Source: Cellulomonas marina
GTDB taxonomy: Bacteria > Actinomycetota > Actinomycetes > Actinomycetales > Cellulomonadaceae
DNA: 64,000 nucleotides
Direction of reading: 5' to 3'
Assembly: GCF_900111925.1 (NCBI RefSeq)
Contig: NZ_FOKA01000003.1
Coordinates: 62,001 to 126,000 of the forward strand
Below are positions 1 to 8,908 of the stretch, in pieces. A model generated the notes under the pieces. The model was not told where the DNA came from and made no database searches. It saw only the letters and a list, made by a program, of their open reading frames with translations. Position 1 is the stretch's first letter; every line of letters starts with the position of its first letter. The position numbers and the translations under genes were made by a program.

Positions 1-85
1 CGGGGCCGCGCCGGGCAGTAGGTTCGTCCCGGTTCGTCCGGTCGTGGTCACCCCCCTGCGGCTGCGGCCGGGCGGACCCCTGATC

Positions 86-124
86 GCCCCCTCCTCGCCC
101 ACTGCCCCCGGGTGGGGAGGGGGC
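86..124 (-). terminator. Possible terminator downstream of nirD
   Basis: The arms GCCCCCTCC (86-94) and GGAGGGGGC (116-124) are perfect reverse complements, with some extra pairing inside. The hairpin lies about 90 nt beyond the nirD stop in the direction of nirD transcription. There is no T-run, which is normal for this base composition. Nothing else is recognisable in positions 1-212. Confidence 0.35.
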
Positions 125-212
125 ACCTCCGCGTGCCCTCATGGCGACGAGCCCCGCCGCTGGCCGTGCCGACGAGCGTGCTGCCGGCCCCTCGCGGGTC
201 GGGCGACCGCGG

Positions 213-707
213 TCAGGCCGTCGCGAGGAGGACGGCGTCGCCCTCGACGCGCACGCCGTAGGTGCGCAGGTCCTGCGGCTCGCGGCCGACCGGGTCGAGG
301 CACGCCCCCGTCGTCAGGTCCCAGACCTGCTTGAGCATGGGCGAGGTGAGCACGGGCGCCTCGCCCCGGCTCCCGACGATGCCCCGCGCCAGCACGTTCG
401 CCCCCGAGAAGGGGTCGCGGTGCTGCACGCCGAGCACGCGGTCGTCGGCCAGCCGGAACAGCGCCACCTGCTGCCCGTCGACGAGGACGGCCGCGCCGCG
501 CTCGGGCACGAGGTCGGACAGCGCGCAGACGGGCACCCAGCCGGCCGCGGTGCCGGCGGACGCGGCCGACACGGTGGTGCCGGCGCGGCTCGGCGCGCCG
601 ACGGGGGCGACGCCGGCGGCGGGACCGCCACCGCAGCGGCACGAGCCGCAGCAGCCCGCGCCCTCGGCGGCATCGGTGACGGCGGCGACGGTGGTGGCGG
701 TGCTCAC
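213..707 (-). CDS. nirD: Nitrite reductase small subunit NirD
   Basis: Small Rieske-fold subunit of NADH-dependent assimilatory nitrite reductase; it partners NirB in reducing nitrite to ammonium in the cytoplasm. The protein is 164 residues. The C-terminal ~110 match the NirD fold (WVPVCALSDLVPERGAAVLV, then a GREPQDLRTYGV end). As usual for NirD, the Rieske Cys/His ligands are absent from the core. The GTG start at 707 overlaps the nirB stop as GTGA, so translation is probably coupled. Unusual: an N-terminal extension of about 50 residues carries four cysteines in a tight cluster (C19, C20, C23, C25; CCGSCRC), making the protein longer than typical NirD. The extension could be an artefact of start choice, but the GTGA junction supports this start. 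Confidence 0.9.
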   Translation of the reverse strand: MSTATTVAAVTDAAEGAGCCGSCRCGGGPAAGVAPVGAPSRAGTTVSAASAGTAAGWVPVCALSDLVPERGAAVLVDGQQVALFRLADDRVLGVQHRDPFSGANVLARGIVGSRGEAPVLTSPMLKQVWDLTTGACLDPVGREPQDLRTYGVRVEGDAVLLATA

Positions 708-3289
708 GGGACGACCTCCAGGGTGCGGGCGACGCGCGGGTCGTGGTGCTGGACGTCGCCGGTGCGGGCCGGGCGGACCTGGCCGCGCAGGGACGTGTAG
801 GACAGGTCCGGGTCGTGCTGGTCCGGCGCGTTGACGAAGGCCACGAAGTGCCGGAGCTTCTCGGGGTCCTCGAGCGTCGCGCGCCACTCGTCGACGTACG
901 CGTCCACGTGCCGGGCGATCTCCGCCTCGAGCTCGGCCCCGAGGCCCCGGGAGTCCTCGACGACGACCCGCCGCAGCTCGGCGATGCCGCCCTCGAACCC
1001 GGCGACCCACGGCGCGGTGCGCTGCAGGCGGTCGGCCGAGCGGATGTACAGCGCCAGGAAGCGGTCGACCACCTGCACGACGCGCTCGTCGTCCAGGTCC
1101 TCCGCCAGCAGCTCGGCGTGCCGGGGCGTGAAGCCGCCGTTGCCGCCGACGTAGACGTTCCAGCCCTTCTCGGTGGCGATGACGCCGACGTCCTTGCCGC
1201 GCGCCTCCGCGCACTCCCGGGCGCAGCCGGAGACGCCGACCTTGAACTTGTGCGGGCTGCGCAGGCCGCGGTACCGCAGCTCCAGCCGCGTGGCCATGCT
1301 CACCGAGTCCTGCACGCCGAAGCGGCACCAGGCCGACCCGATGCAGCTCTTCACGGCCCGCAGGCTCTTGCCGTAGGCCTGCCCGGACTCGAACCCGGCG
1401 TCGACGAGGCGGCGCCAGATCGTCGGGAGCTGGTCGAGGCGCGCGCCGAACAGCCCGATCCGCTGCGCGCCCGTGATGCGGGTGTAGAGGCCGAAGTCCT
1501 GCGCCACCTGCGCGAGGACCGCGAGCTTCTCCGGCGTGATCTCCCCCGCCGGCACGCGCGGCACCACGGAGTACGTCCCGTCCTTCTGCAGGTTGGCCAG
1601 GACGTGGTCGTTCGTGTCCTGCAGCGAGGACTGGTCCGGCTGGAGGACGTGACCGACGCCGAGCACCGACAGGATCGAGGCCACGACCGGCTTGCAGACG
1701 GCGCAGCCGCGCCCGGTGCCGTGCTTCGCGACGACCTCGGAGAACGTGCGCAGCCCGTCCTGCCGCACGAGCGCCAGCAGCTCGGCGCGCGGCATCGCGA
1801 AGTGCTCGCACATGGCCCGGCTGACCTCGACGCCCGCCTTCTCCAGCGCGGTGTTGACCAGCGTCGTCACCAGCGGGACGCAGGAGCCGCAGACCGTCCC
1901 GGCCTTCGTGCAGGCCTTGACCTCGCCGACGCTCGTGCAGCCGTGCTCGCTGACCGCGCCCCGGATGGTGCCGGCGGTGACGTTCGCGCAGGAGCAGACG
2001 ACGACGTCGTCGGGCAGCTCCGTCTGCGGCGCGCCGCCCGCGCCCTCGGGCGTGAGGAACGCGGCCGGGTCCGCGCCGAGCGGGCGCCCGAGCAGGGGGC
2101 GCAGCCGGGAGTACAGGTCGATGTCGCCGACGAAGACCCCGCCCAGCAGGGTCCGCGCGTCGTCGGACACGACGAGCTTCTTGTACGTCTTCGCCACGGG
2201 GTCCGCGAAGGTCACCTCGAGCGCGCCGGGCGTCAGGCCCAGCACGTCGCCGAAGCTCGCGGCGTCGATGCCGACGCCCTTGAGCTTCGTGCCCTCGGCG
2301 GAGCGGCTGTGCACGGCCGTCCCCCCGAGCAGCCGGTCGACGACGACGTCGGCCATGGCGTTGCCCGGCGCGACGAGGCCCGCGCACTCGCCCTCGAAGG
2401 ACGCGCACTCCCCGATCGCCCACACGGCGGGGTCGGACGTGCGGCACGTGGGGCCGACGACGACGCCGCCGCGCTCCCCCACCGCCAGGCCGCTCTCGCG
2501 GGCGAGCCGGTCGCGCGGCCGCACGCCGGTGGAGAAGACCACGACGTCCGCGTCGAGCACGTCCCCCGTGGACAGCTCCGCGCGCGCCACGGCCCCGTCC
2601 GGCCCGGCGACGAGGCGCTGGGCCGCCGCGCCCGTGCGCACCTCCATGCCGAGGTCGTCGACGAGCACCCGCAGGGCCTCGCCGCCGCCCGCGTCGAGCT
2701 GCACGGCCATGAGCCGGTCCGCGAACTCGACGACGGCCGCCTGGGCACCGAGCGTCTGCAGCGCCGCCGCCGCCTCGAGCCCCAGCACGCCGCCGCCCAC
2801 GACGACGCCGCGCACCGACCGCCCGAGCGCCGCCCCACGGTCGCGCACCCAGGCCATGAGCCCGCGCAGGTCGTCGAGCGTGCGGTAGGAGAACACGCCC
2901 GGCAGATCGGTCCCCTCGGCGCGGGGCGTCCAGGCCCAGGAGCCCGTGGCCAGCACGAGGGTGTCGTAGGGGTGCACGGACCCGGATGCCGTCCGCACGG
3001 TACGGGCCTCGCGGTCGACCGCCGCCACGGCGTCCCCGGTGCGCAGCACGACGCGGGGGTCGTCCCAGACGGCCGGCGCCATCGCCAGGTCCTCGACGGT
3101 GCGGCCGCCGACGTGCTCCGACAGGTGCACCCGGTCGTAGGGGAGGTAGGGCTCGTCGCCCAGCACCGTCAGGCTCCAGCCGTCCTCCGGCGCACGGCGC
3201 AGCCAGGACTCCACGAACCGGTGGGCCACCATGCCGGCACCCACCACCACCACGCGGCCGGGGGCGCCGCCGTCTCCGTCACTCGTCAC
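704..3289 (-). CDS. nirB: Nitrite reductase large subunit NirB
   Basis: Catalytic subunit of cytoplasmic NAD(P)H nitrite reductase, six-electron reduction of nitrite to ammonium. Domains in order: FAD/NAD-binding oxidoreductase (FAD motif GAGMVAHRF near residue 17, NAD motif VVVGGGVLGLEAA in the middle), a BFD-type [2Fe-2S] domain with CSC and CGSC cysteines, then the ferredoxin-like half and siroheme/[4Fe-4S] domain. The siroheme-cluster cysteines are visible as C649, C655, C689 and C693 (CIGSAWC and CARECAE). It is 861 residues, a normal length. I chose the GTG at 3289, just before the FAD motif; an in-frame ATG at 3355 would add 22 residues unlike the family. Neither has a strong Shine-Dalgarno. 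nirD follows with a 4-nt overlap. Confidence 0.93.
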   Translation of the reverse strand: MTSDGDGGAPGRVVVVGAGMVAHRFVESWLRRAPEDGWSLTVLGDEPYLPYDRVHLSEHVGGRTVEDLAMAPAVWDDPRVVLRTGDAVAAVDREARTVRTASGSVHPYDTLVLATGSWAWTPRAEGTDLPGVFSYRTLDDLRGLMAWVRDRGAALGRSVRGVVVGGGVLGLEAAAALQTLGAQAAVVEFADRLMAVQLDAGGGEALRVLVDDLGMEVRTGAAAQRLVAGPDGAVARAELSTGDVLDADVVVFSTGVRPRDRLARESGLAVGERGGVVVGPTCRTSDPAVWAIGECASFEGECAGLVAPGNAMADVVVDRLLGGTAVHSRSAEGTKLKGVGIDAASFGDVLGLTPGALEVTFADPVAKTYKKLVVSDDARTLLGGVFVGDIDLYSRLRPLLGRPLGADPAAFLTPEGAGGAPQTELPDDVVVCSCANVTAGTIRGAVSEHGCTSVGEVKACTKAGTVCGSCVPLVTTLVNTALEKAGVEVSRAMCEHFAMPRAELLALVRQDGLRTFSEVVAKHGTGRGCAVCKPVVASILSVLGVGHVLQPDQSSLQDTNDHVLANLQKDGTYSVVPRVPAGEITPEKLAVLAQVAQDFGLYTRITGAQRIGLFGARLDQLPTIWRRLVDAGFESGQAYGKSLRAVKSCIGSAWCRFGVQDSVSMATRLELRYRGLRSPHKFKVGVSGCARECAEARGKDVGVIATEKGWNVYVGGNGGFTPRHAELLAEDLDDERVVQVVDRFLALYIRSADRLQRTAPWVAGFEGGIAELRRVVVEDSRGLGAELEAEIARHVDAYVDEWRATLEDPEKLRHFVAFVNAPDQHDPDLSYTSLRGQVRPARTGDVQHHDPRVARTLEVVP

Positions 3290-3320
3290 GGGGACGAGTC
3301 TTCGTCGTCCCCCGGGCGAG

Positions 3321-3344
3321 GTCCTGGGACCGAGGGCCCAGGAC
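3321..3344. repeat. Inverted repeat upstream of nirB
   Basis: GTCCTGGG (3321-3328) and CCCAGGAC (3337-3344) are perfect 8-bp arms around an 8-nt spacer, 32 nt upstream of the chosen nirB start. It could be an operator or a leader hairpin. I recognise no specific regulator motif. Confidence 0.35.
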
Positions 3345-3439
3345 ATCCCGGGCACGGGGGACGGAGGGGGACGTCCCGGGCGGTCCCGGGGCGCACGCCC
3401 GACGAGGCACGGGGTGCGAGCGGGATCGAGGACGGGCCG

Positions 3440-3516
3440 TGGAGCCCCCTGTCGGATTCGAACCGACGACCCCCTGTTTACAAGACAGGTGCTCTGGCCG
3501 ACTGAGCTAAGGAGGC
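3440..3516 (-). tRNA. tRNA-Thr (anticodon TGT)
   Basis: The minus strand folds as a complete cloverleaf of 77 nt. The acceptor GCCTCCT pairs with AGGGGGC; there is a D-arm with AGCTCAG and a five-base anticodon stem CCTGT/ACAGG around the loop CTTGTAA, giving anticodon TGT (reads ACA, threonine). The T-arm has GGTTCGAATCC. The 3' CCA is encoded, with a T discriminator. It stands alone between nirB and the thioredoxin-like gene and probably has its own promoter (box at 3526-3531). Confidence 0.97.
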
Positions 3517-3525
3517 GAGGCGCCC

Positions 3526-3531
3526 AGGGTA
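3526..3531 (-). promoter_or_regulatory. -10 box for tRNA-Thr
   Basis: TACCCT on the minus strand fits the actinobacterial -10 pattern TANNNT and would start transcription around 3519, about 3 nt before the tRNA 5' end at 3516. No convincing -35 element is visible. Confidence 0.5.
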
Positions 3532-3551
3532 GCGTCGGCGGCCGGACGCGC

Positions 3552-3588
3552 CGACGGCGGCACCCCCGTCCGGGTGGTGCCGCCGTCG
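3552..3588 (-). terminator. Terminator after the thioredoxin-like gene
   Basis: A perfect 13-bp stem (3552-3564 with 3576-3588) closes an 11-nt loop. It lies 54 nt past the stop of the gene ending at 3642 and before the tRNA-Thr promoter, so it probably insulates the tRNA from read-through. Confidence 0.7.
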
Positions 3589-3641
3589 TCGTCGGTCGTC
3601 CGCCGTGCGCCGCCCGCCGGGTGCAGGACCCGGCCGGGGTG

Positions 3642-4541
3642 TCAGCCCGCGAGCGCCAGGTCGATCTGCTCCTCGAGCGGGCCCGGCGTCGTCGGGTCGC
3701 CGGAGAACGGCTGGCCGTCGATGAGGATCGTCGGGGTGCTCAGGCGCGGCAGGTCCGCCTCGGCCTGGCCGGTGACCGCGACGACCCACGGCGCGTACGT
3801 GCGCCACGTGCCCTCCTGCTCGCCGTCGCCGTCGGTGAAGGAGCCGGAGACCGTGTCGGTGAAGGTGTCCGTGACGGCGGCCGGGACGCCGACGCCCTGC
3901 GCGATCTCGGCGATCTCGGCGTCCGTCAGGCCCTCCGTGCCCTCGGCCGGCTGGTTCTCGAACAGCGCGGTGGAGAAGGCGATGAAGTTGTCCGGGTCCT
4001 GGTCCGCCACCGTCGCGGCGGCGTTGGCGGCGCGCGTGGAGTAGAAGGTGCCGTTGGAGGCGCGGTCCAGGAAGGACAGGAGGTGGTAGGTGACGGAGAT
4101 GTCGCCCGCCTCGGTCCGCTCGGCGAGCATCTGCGCGTTGGCCGCCTCGAACTGCGCGCAGAACGGGCACTGGTAGTCGAGGTAGACGGTCAGCTCGACG
4201 GGGGCGTCGCCGGTGGTGCCGACGCCGTCCGCGCTGACGGGGATGCCGCCCCTGTCGTCGGTCCCGGCGGGCGACGTGACGTCCGTCAGCGCCGGGGCCT
4301 CGACCGTGTCCGACGTACCGCCGTAGACGACCTGGCCGTAGGCCTCACGGTTGGCGGTGCTGTTGGTGATGATGAGCGCGACGACGACGGCCAGCGCGAT
4401 GACGGCCGCGGCCAGGCCGCTGATGGCGATGATGCGGGTGCGCTTGGCCTTGCGGGCCTGCTCTGCGCGCAGGCGGGCGGCCTCCGCGCGGGCCGCCTCG
4501 CGGCGGTCGGCCTTCGACGGCCGGGGGTCGTTGCTGGGCAT
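3642..4541 (-). CDS. Membrane-anchored DsbA-family thioredoxin-like protein
   Basis: A 299-residue protein with a charged cytoplasmic N-terminus, one transmembrane segment at about 37-59, and an extracytoplasmic thioredoxin fold. The redox motif is CPFC at 125-128 (DYQCPFCAQF), and the STPTILIDG strand with cis-proline lies near the C-terminus. This is the DsbA/thioredoxin_4 family of actinobacterial thiol-disulfide oxidoreductases, which form or shuffle disulfides in exported proteins. The ATG at 4541 has an upstream GGAGAG. It lies 50 nt downstream of a small membrane protein gene on the same strand, so may share a transcript with it and the Ser/Thr kinase. The natural substrate is unknown. 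Confidence 0.85.
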   Translation of the reverse strand: MPSNDPRPSKADRREAARAEAARLRAEQARKAKRTRIIAISGLAAAVIALAVVVALIITNSTANREAYGQVVYGGTSDTVEAPALTDVTSPAGTDDRGGIPVSADGVGTTGDAPVELTVYLDYQCPFCAQFEAANAQMLAERTEAGDISVTYHLLSFLDRASNGTFYSTRAANAAATVADQDPDNFIAFSTALFENQPAEGTEGLTDAEIAEIAQGVGVPAAVTDTFTDTVSGSFTDGDGEQEGTWRTYAPWVVAVTGQAEADLPRLSTPTILIDGQPFSGDPTTPGPLEEQIDLALAG

Positions 4542-4591
4542 GGTGGGTCTCTCCGGTGGCTCGGTGCTGCACGCGCTCGTCGGCGCGGGGG

Positions 4592-5137
4592 TCAGGGACG
4601 GGCGGCGGTCGGCCCGACGAGGGCCGCGAGCACGGCCGGGGGCCCGCGGTGCGAGCGGACGGTGCCCAGCCCGCGCTGCGCGGGCGGACCGTCGACGGCG
4701 GGCGCGGCGCGTCCGCGCGGCACGCGGCCGACGGGGTCCGCGGCGAGCACCGGCCGGCGGCCGCGCACGACGACGCGCACGACCGCGTCCCACAGCGCAC
4801 CGGCCGTCCGCACCAGCGCCGCGGCGACGCCGAGCAGCCCGGCCCCGCAGGCGGCGAGGACGACGTGCGCCCCCGTGAGCGACAGCGCGAGCTGGGCGAC
4901 GACGAGCGCGGCGCGCCCGAGCCCGCCGAGCCCCAGGGTCCCCTCGGGACAGCCCGGTGCGCCCGCGAGCAGGTCCAGCCGCAGCGCGAGCGGTGCCAGC
5001 CCGCCGGCGGCGACGCACCGGTGCCACAGGACCGTCACGGCCCCGAGCGCCAGCAGCACGACCAGCGTCCCCGCGGCGGCCGCGAGCACGGCCCCGGCGG
5101 ACCGGGGCAGGCGCAGGCGGGCGGCGGACGACGGCAC
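4592..5137 (-). CDS. Small three-helix membrane protein, unknown function
   Basis: Predicted 181-residue protein with hydrophobic segments near residues 15-38, 70-92 and 94-112, two cysteines (41, 63) in the first outer loop, and a basic Pro-rich C-terminal tail. I do not recognise the family. The GTG start at 5137 is supported by a TACCCT box exactly 6 nt upstream (5144-5149), giving a leaderless mRNA. It sits between the receptor kinase and the DsbA-like protein on the same strand; a role with the thioredoxin-like partner (for example quinone- or thiol-linked) is only a guess from the adjacent cysteines and location. Confidence 0.6.
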   Translation of the reverse strand: MPSSAARLRLPRSAGAVLAAAAGTLVVLLALGAVTVLWHRCVAAGGLAPLALRLDLLAGAPGCPEGTLGLGGLGRAALVVAQLALSLTGAHVVLAACGAGLLGVAAALVRTAGALWDAVVRVVVRGRRPVLAADPVGRVPRGRAAPAVDGPPAQRGLGTVRSHRGPPAVLAALVGPTAARP

Positions 5138-5143
5138 GAGCCC

Positions 5144-5149
5144 AGGGTA
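5144..5149 (-). promoter_or_regulatory. Leaderless -10 box of small membrane protein gene
   Basis: TACCCT followed by 6 nt and the GTG at 5137. If transcription starts at the G of the start codon, the box occupies exactly -12 to -7. Confidence 0.5.
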
Positions 5150-5238
5150 CGGGCCGCCCCTGAGGCGCCCGACGCCCGCCCGGGTGAGGAGCGTCCGGAC
5201 GCGGCTCGTCCGACGTCCGCCCCGAGCGCTGGGCCGGC

Positions 5239-7125
5239 TCAGGGCAGCGTCGGCGTGGGCAGCGGGGTCCAGTCGACGGCCTGGCCCTGCAGCACCTGGG
5301 CGACGAGCAGCCCGGCCACGACCAGGGCGACGAGCACGAGCGCGACCGCCCCGCCGCGGCCCGGCGCCAGCGCCGCCAGGGTCCAGCGCGCCCCGAGCCG
5401 TGTGGTCCGCGACGCGGGCCCCCACCAGGCGGCGAGCACCCCGACGAGCACGCCGCCGCCGAGCAGGGCCTGCACGGTCCGGCCGCCCGGCGGCTCGCCC
5501 GGGACGAGGTGGGCACCCGTCGGCGCCCACGTCCCGCTGCCCAGCAGCCACCACAGGACGCCCAGGACGATGACGGCCACGCTCGCCCCGACGACGAGCG
5601 ACGGCAGCAGCCCCACGAGCGCGCGCAGCAGGTGCCACGGCGTCGTCCCCACCGCCGCCGCGACGTCCGCCCGCCCCGGGCCGCCGCGCCGCTCGCGCCG
5701 GCCGTGCATCGCCTCGACCGTCGAGCCGACGGTCCTCACGAGCAGCAGCAGCACCGCCACGACCGCGAGCGTCCAGACGGGCACGAGCGCGCCCGCCGCC
5801 CCGACGACGAGCGCCAGCGCGAGCAGCGACCCCCAGCGGCGCCGCGGGACCGGGCGTCGCCAGCCGGGCCCGGGCGGGTCGACGTCCGTGTCGCCGCCCG
5901 GACCGGGCGCGCCCGGCGAGGTGGGCACGCCGGGCGCGCCGGGCCCGACGAGCGGGCTGACGTCCCCGGACCCGACCGGGGGCACGGCGACCGGCGCCGC
6001 CGCGGCCGCGCGGGGCGGCCGGACGGGCAGGAGCTGCGTGCTGCCGTCCTGCGCACGGTCGGAGGGGGTCGCCACGACCGCGGGCGCCCGCCCTGTCACC
6101 GGCGTGTGGACCGGCGCCGGGGCCGGCGGGGGCGCCGTAGGCAAGACCTGCGTGGCCCCGGTCGGCGGCGGCGGCGCAGGGGGCAGCACCTGCGTGGCCC
6201 CCGCCGGCGGCGGGACGGCGGGCAGCACGTGCGTATCGCCGTCGTCGCCGCTCGGCCCGCCGGCACCGGCAGCGCCGAGGTGAGCCACGTCGTCGGCCAC
6301 GTCCTCGTCGTCGCCGACGCCCAGGGCCGCGTCGTGCAGCACCTCGAGCAGGACGTCGGGCCGGGGTCGTCGCGCGGGGTCCGGGTCGAGCGCCGCACGC
6401 AGCGCCGCCCGCACCCGCCCCCCGACGCCCTCGAGCGCCGTCTCCCCCGCCATCGTCCGCGCGAGCACGGCGTCCGCCGGCCCGCGGCCGAACGGCGGGC
6501 GGCCCGTGGCGGCCCAGGCGACGACCGCCGCCCAGCCCCACAGGTCGGACGCCGGGGTCGGCTCCTGCCCGGCGACGAGCTCCGGCGCGAGGTAGCCCGG
6601 CGTCCCCACGACGAGCCCCGCCGAGGTGACCCGCGTGTCGTCGGCGGACTGCGCGATGCCGAAGTCGATGAGCACGGGCCCGGCCGGCGTGACCATGACG
6701 TTCGACGGCTTGAGGTCCCGGTGGACGACGCCGGCCGCGTGCACGGCGCGCAGGGCGTCGAGCAGGCCGTCGGCCAGCAGCGCGAGGTCCGGGCCGTCCA
6801 GCGGGCCCTCCCGGCGCACGCGCGCCTCCAGGTCCTCGCCGGGGACGAGCTCCGTGACGAGGAAGGCCTCGGAGGAGTCGGCCTCCGCGTCGAGCACCGC
6901 GGCGACCCCGGGGTGCCGCAGCCGCTGCAGGGCCAGGACCTCGCGGCGCAGGCGGTCGCGGGCCTCGGGGTCCGCGCCGACGTGGGGGTGCAGCAGCTTG
7001 AGCGCCACGGCGTGCCCGCCGCCGTCCACCGCCCGGTAGACGGCGCCCATCCCGCCCGCGCCGAGCGGGGCGACCACGGTGTAGCCGCCGACCTCGGTGC
7101 CCGGGGCAGGGCCGATGCGCTCCAT
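5239..7125 (-). CDS. Receptor-type serine/threonine protein kinase
   Basis: A 628-residue PknB-like kinase. The catalytic domain (about 1-265) has the glycine loop GAGGMGAVY (22-30), the ATP lysine K43, HRDLKPSN (135-142), DFG (154-156) and a GTPGYLAPE activation/APE segment (174-182); all key residues are present. A Pro-rich linker follows, containing THVLP (298), TQVLP (311 and 325) and TQLLP (363), four near-identical motifs. The C-terminal ~200 residues contain several hydrophobic helices (about 431-463, 503-528, 553-569, 592-613), not the PASTA domains of cell-wall-sensing kinases, so its input signal is probably membrane-embedded. The ATG at 7125 lies 8 nt after a TAGCGT box. It is divergent from otsA. 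Confidence 0.88.
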   Translation of the reverse strand: MERIGPAPGTEVGGYTVVAPLGAGGMGAVYRAVDGGGHAVALKLLHPHVGADPEARDRLRREVLALQRLRHPGVAAVLDAEADSSEAFLVTELVPGEDLEARVRREGPLDGPDLALLADGLLDALRAVHAAGVVHRDLKPSNVMVTPAGPVLIDFGIAQSADDTRVTSAGLVVGTPGYLAPELVAGQEPTPASDLWGWAAVVAWAATGRPPFGRGPADAVLARTMAGETALEGVGGRVRAALRAALDPDPARRPRPDVLLEVLHDAALGVGDDEDVADDVAHLGAAGAGGPSGDDGDTHVLPAVPPPAGATQVLPPAPPPPTGATQVLPTAPPPAPAPVHTPVTGRAPAVVATPSDRAQDGSTQLLPVRPPRAAAAAPVAVPPVGSGDVSPLVGPGAPGVPTSPGAPGPGGDTDVDPPGPGWRRPVPRRRWGSLLALALVVGAAGALVPVWTLAVVAVLLLLVRTVGSTVEAMHGRRERRGGPGRADVAAAVGTTPWHLLRALVGLLPSLVVGASVAVIVLGVLWWLLGSGTWAPTGAHLVPGEPPGGRTVQALLGGGVLVGVLAAWWGPASRTTRLGARWTLAALAPGRGGAVALVLVALVVAGLLVAQVLQGQAVDWTPLPTPTLP

Positions 7126-7133
7126 GCCCCCGC

Positions 7134-7139
7134 ACGCTA
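7134..7139 (-). promoter_or_regulatory. Near-leaderless -10 box of the kinase gene
   Basis: TAGCGT on the minus strand, 8 nt before the ATG at 7125. This predicts an mRNA with at most a 2-nt leader. Confidence 0.4.
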
Positions 7140-7212
7140 GCGCCCGGTCCCGCCCCTGGCCGGGAGCGGACAGGTGCGTCCGCGGCGCCGGGCGGGGCCG
7201 CGGTTCGCCCGT

Positions 7213-7242
7213 TAGGGTCGACGCAGCCCGCCGCCGGGCTGC
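7213..7242 (+). promoter_or_regulatory. otsA -10 box and leader hairpin
   Basis: TAGGGT (7213-7218) is a good -10 candidate, predicting a 5' leader of about 70 nt. Just inside it GCAGCCCG (7223-7230) and CGGGCTGC (7235-7242) form a perfect 8-bp stem with a 4-nt loop. The box sits in the 169-nt gap between the divergent kinase gene and otsA. Confidence 0.4.
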
Positions 7243-7294
7243 GCTGCGCGCGCCCTCGCGGCCCTCTGCACGACCACTCCCAGGAGGTGTCCTC

Positions 7295-8908
7295 GTGCCC
7301 GCAGCCGGCACCCCCGACGACCGCACCGCCGACGACCGCACCGCCGACGACCGCACCGCCGACGACCGCACCGCCGAGAACCGCACCGACGGCACGACCG
7401 ACGGCCCCGACGGCAGCACGGCCGACCTGGCCCCCGGGGACGGCTACGAGCTCGTCGTCGTCGCCAACCGCCTGCCCGTCGACGTCACGCTCGGCGAGGA
7501 CGGCGAGCCGAGCTGGACGCGGTCCCCGGGCGGGCTCGTCACGGCCCTGTCCCCCGTCATGGCCAAGGCCGACGGCGCCTGGGTGGGCTGGGGCGGGTCC
7601 CCGGACCTGGCGCTGGACCCCTTCGACGTCGACGGGACCCGGCTGGTCCCGGTCGCGCTGAGCGCCGACGACGTCGCCACGTTCTACGAGGGCTTCTCCA
7701 ACGACACGTTGTGGCCGCTCTACCACGACGTCATCGCGCCGCCCGCGTTCCACCGCAACTGGTGGGACTCCTACGTGACGGTGAACCGGCGCTTCGCGGC
7801 GGCCGCCGCCGAGCAGGCCGCGCCGGGTGCGACGGTGTGGGTGCAGGACTACCAGCTCCAGCTCGTCCCGGCGATGCTCCGCGAGCAGCGCCCCGACCTG
7901 CGGATCGGGTACTTCCACCACATCCCGTTCCCGCCGCTGGAGATCTTCGCGCAGCTGCCGTGGCGGCGGCAGGTCGTCGACGGCCTGCTCGGCGCGGACC
8001 TCATCGGCTTCCAGCGCGCCGGCGACGCGAGCAACTTCGTGCGGGTGGTGCGCCGGTACACGGACCTGCCGACACGCGGTCAGGTCATCACGGTGCCGCG
8101 GCCGGGGGCGGTGGACCGCCAGGTGCGCGCCTCGGCGTTCCCCATCTCCATCGACAGCGGCGCGTTCGACGAGCTGGCCCGCACGCCCGAGGTGCAGCAG
8201 CGGGCGCGGGAGATCCGCCACGACCTGGGCGACCCGAAGGTGCTCCTGCTCGGCGTCGACCGGCTCGACTACACCAAGGGGATCATCCACCGCATCAAGG
8301 CCTTCGGCGAGGTCCTCGAGGACGGCACCCTCGACCCGCAGGACGTGCGCCTCGTGCAGGTGGCCAGCCCCAGCCGCGAGAACGTCGAGGCGTACCAGCA
8401 GCTGCGCGACGAGGTGGAGCTGCTCGTCGGGCGCATCAACGGCGACCACGGCGCCGTCGGCCACACGCCGATCCAGTACCTGCACCAGTCCTTCCCCATG
8501 GCCGAGATGGCGGCGCTCTACCTCGCGGCGGACGTCATGCTCGTCACGGCCCTGCGCGACGGCATGAACCTCGTCGCCAAGGAGTACGTGGCGGCGCGCA
8601 ACGACGAGCGGGGCACGCTCGTGCTCTCGGAGTTCACGGGTGCGGCCGACGAGCTGGCCGGCGCCGTGCTCATCAACCCGCACGACATCGACGGCCTCAA
8701 GGACGCCATCGTGCGGGCGGCGACGATGGAGCCGCGGCAGGCGCGCACCCGCATGCGCCGCCTGCGCCGTCGAGTGCTGGAGCACGACGTGACGGCGTGG
8801 TCGGAGCAGTTCCTCGGCGCCCTGCAGGCCGAGCCCGCGGCGCCGGGCCGGGCGCTGCCCGACCCGGGGGCGACGGAGGGACGGGACCTGGTGGTGGGAC
8901 GTGGCTGA
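7295..8908 (+). CDS. otsA: Trehalose-6-phosphate synthase
   Basis: GT20 glycosyltransferase joining UDP- (or ADP-/GDP-) glucose to glucose-6-phosphate to give trehalose-6-phosphate. Predicted 537 residues. The catalytic domain begins at [11 protein letters not shown] (about residue 50) and contains the FHHIPFP segment, the VDRLDYTKG nucleotide/phosphate segment and the LVAKEY helix typical of the family. The GTG at 7295 has a strong AGGAGGT 6 nt upstream. The first ~45 residues are an extension made of the repeat DDRTA, encoded by a 15-bp tandem repeat, absent from normal OtsA. otsB overlaps the end by 8 nt, forming an operon for the compatible solute trehalose. Confidence 0.93.
   Translation: MPAAGTPDDRTADDRTADDRTADDRTAENRTDGTTDGPDGSTADLAPGDGYELVVVANRLPVDVTLGEDGEPSWTRSPGGLVTALSPVMAKADGAWVGWGGSPDLALDPFDVDGTRLVPVALSADDVATFYEGFSNDTLWPLYHDVIAPPAFHRNWWDSYVTVNRRFAAAAAEQAAPGATVWVQDYQLQLVPAMLREQRPDLRIGYFHHIPFPPLEIFAQLPWRRQVVDGLLGADLIGFQRAGDASNFVRVVRRYTDLPTRGQVITVPRPGAVDRQVRASAFPISIDSGAFDELARTPEVQQRAREIRHDLGDPKVLLLGVDRLDYTKGIIHRIKAFGEVLEDGTLDPQDVRLVQVASPSRENVEAYQQLRDEVELLVGRINGDHGAVGHTPIQYLHQSFPMAEMAALYLAADVMLVTALRDGMNLVAKEYVAARNDERGTLVLSEFTGAADELAGAVLINPHDIDGLKDAIVRAATMEPRQARTRMRRLRRRVLEHDVTAWSEQFLGALQAEPAAPGRALPDPGATEGRDLVVGRG
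7316..7390 (+). repeat. 15-bp coding tandem repeat in otsA N-terminus
   Basis: Four perfect copies of GACGACCGCACCGCC (7316-7375) and one degenerate copy (7376-7390), encoding DDRTA four times then ENRTD. The unit is a multiple of three, so copy-number change would keep the frame. Confidence 0.95.

Noticed and set aside
743-3505. 920-codon open frame on the plus strand opposite nirB
   Set aside because: It is the antisense frame of nirB. High GC removes stop codons from such frames, and the translation is Arg/Ala/Pro-rich with no recognisable domain.
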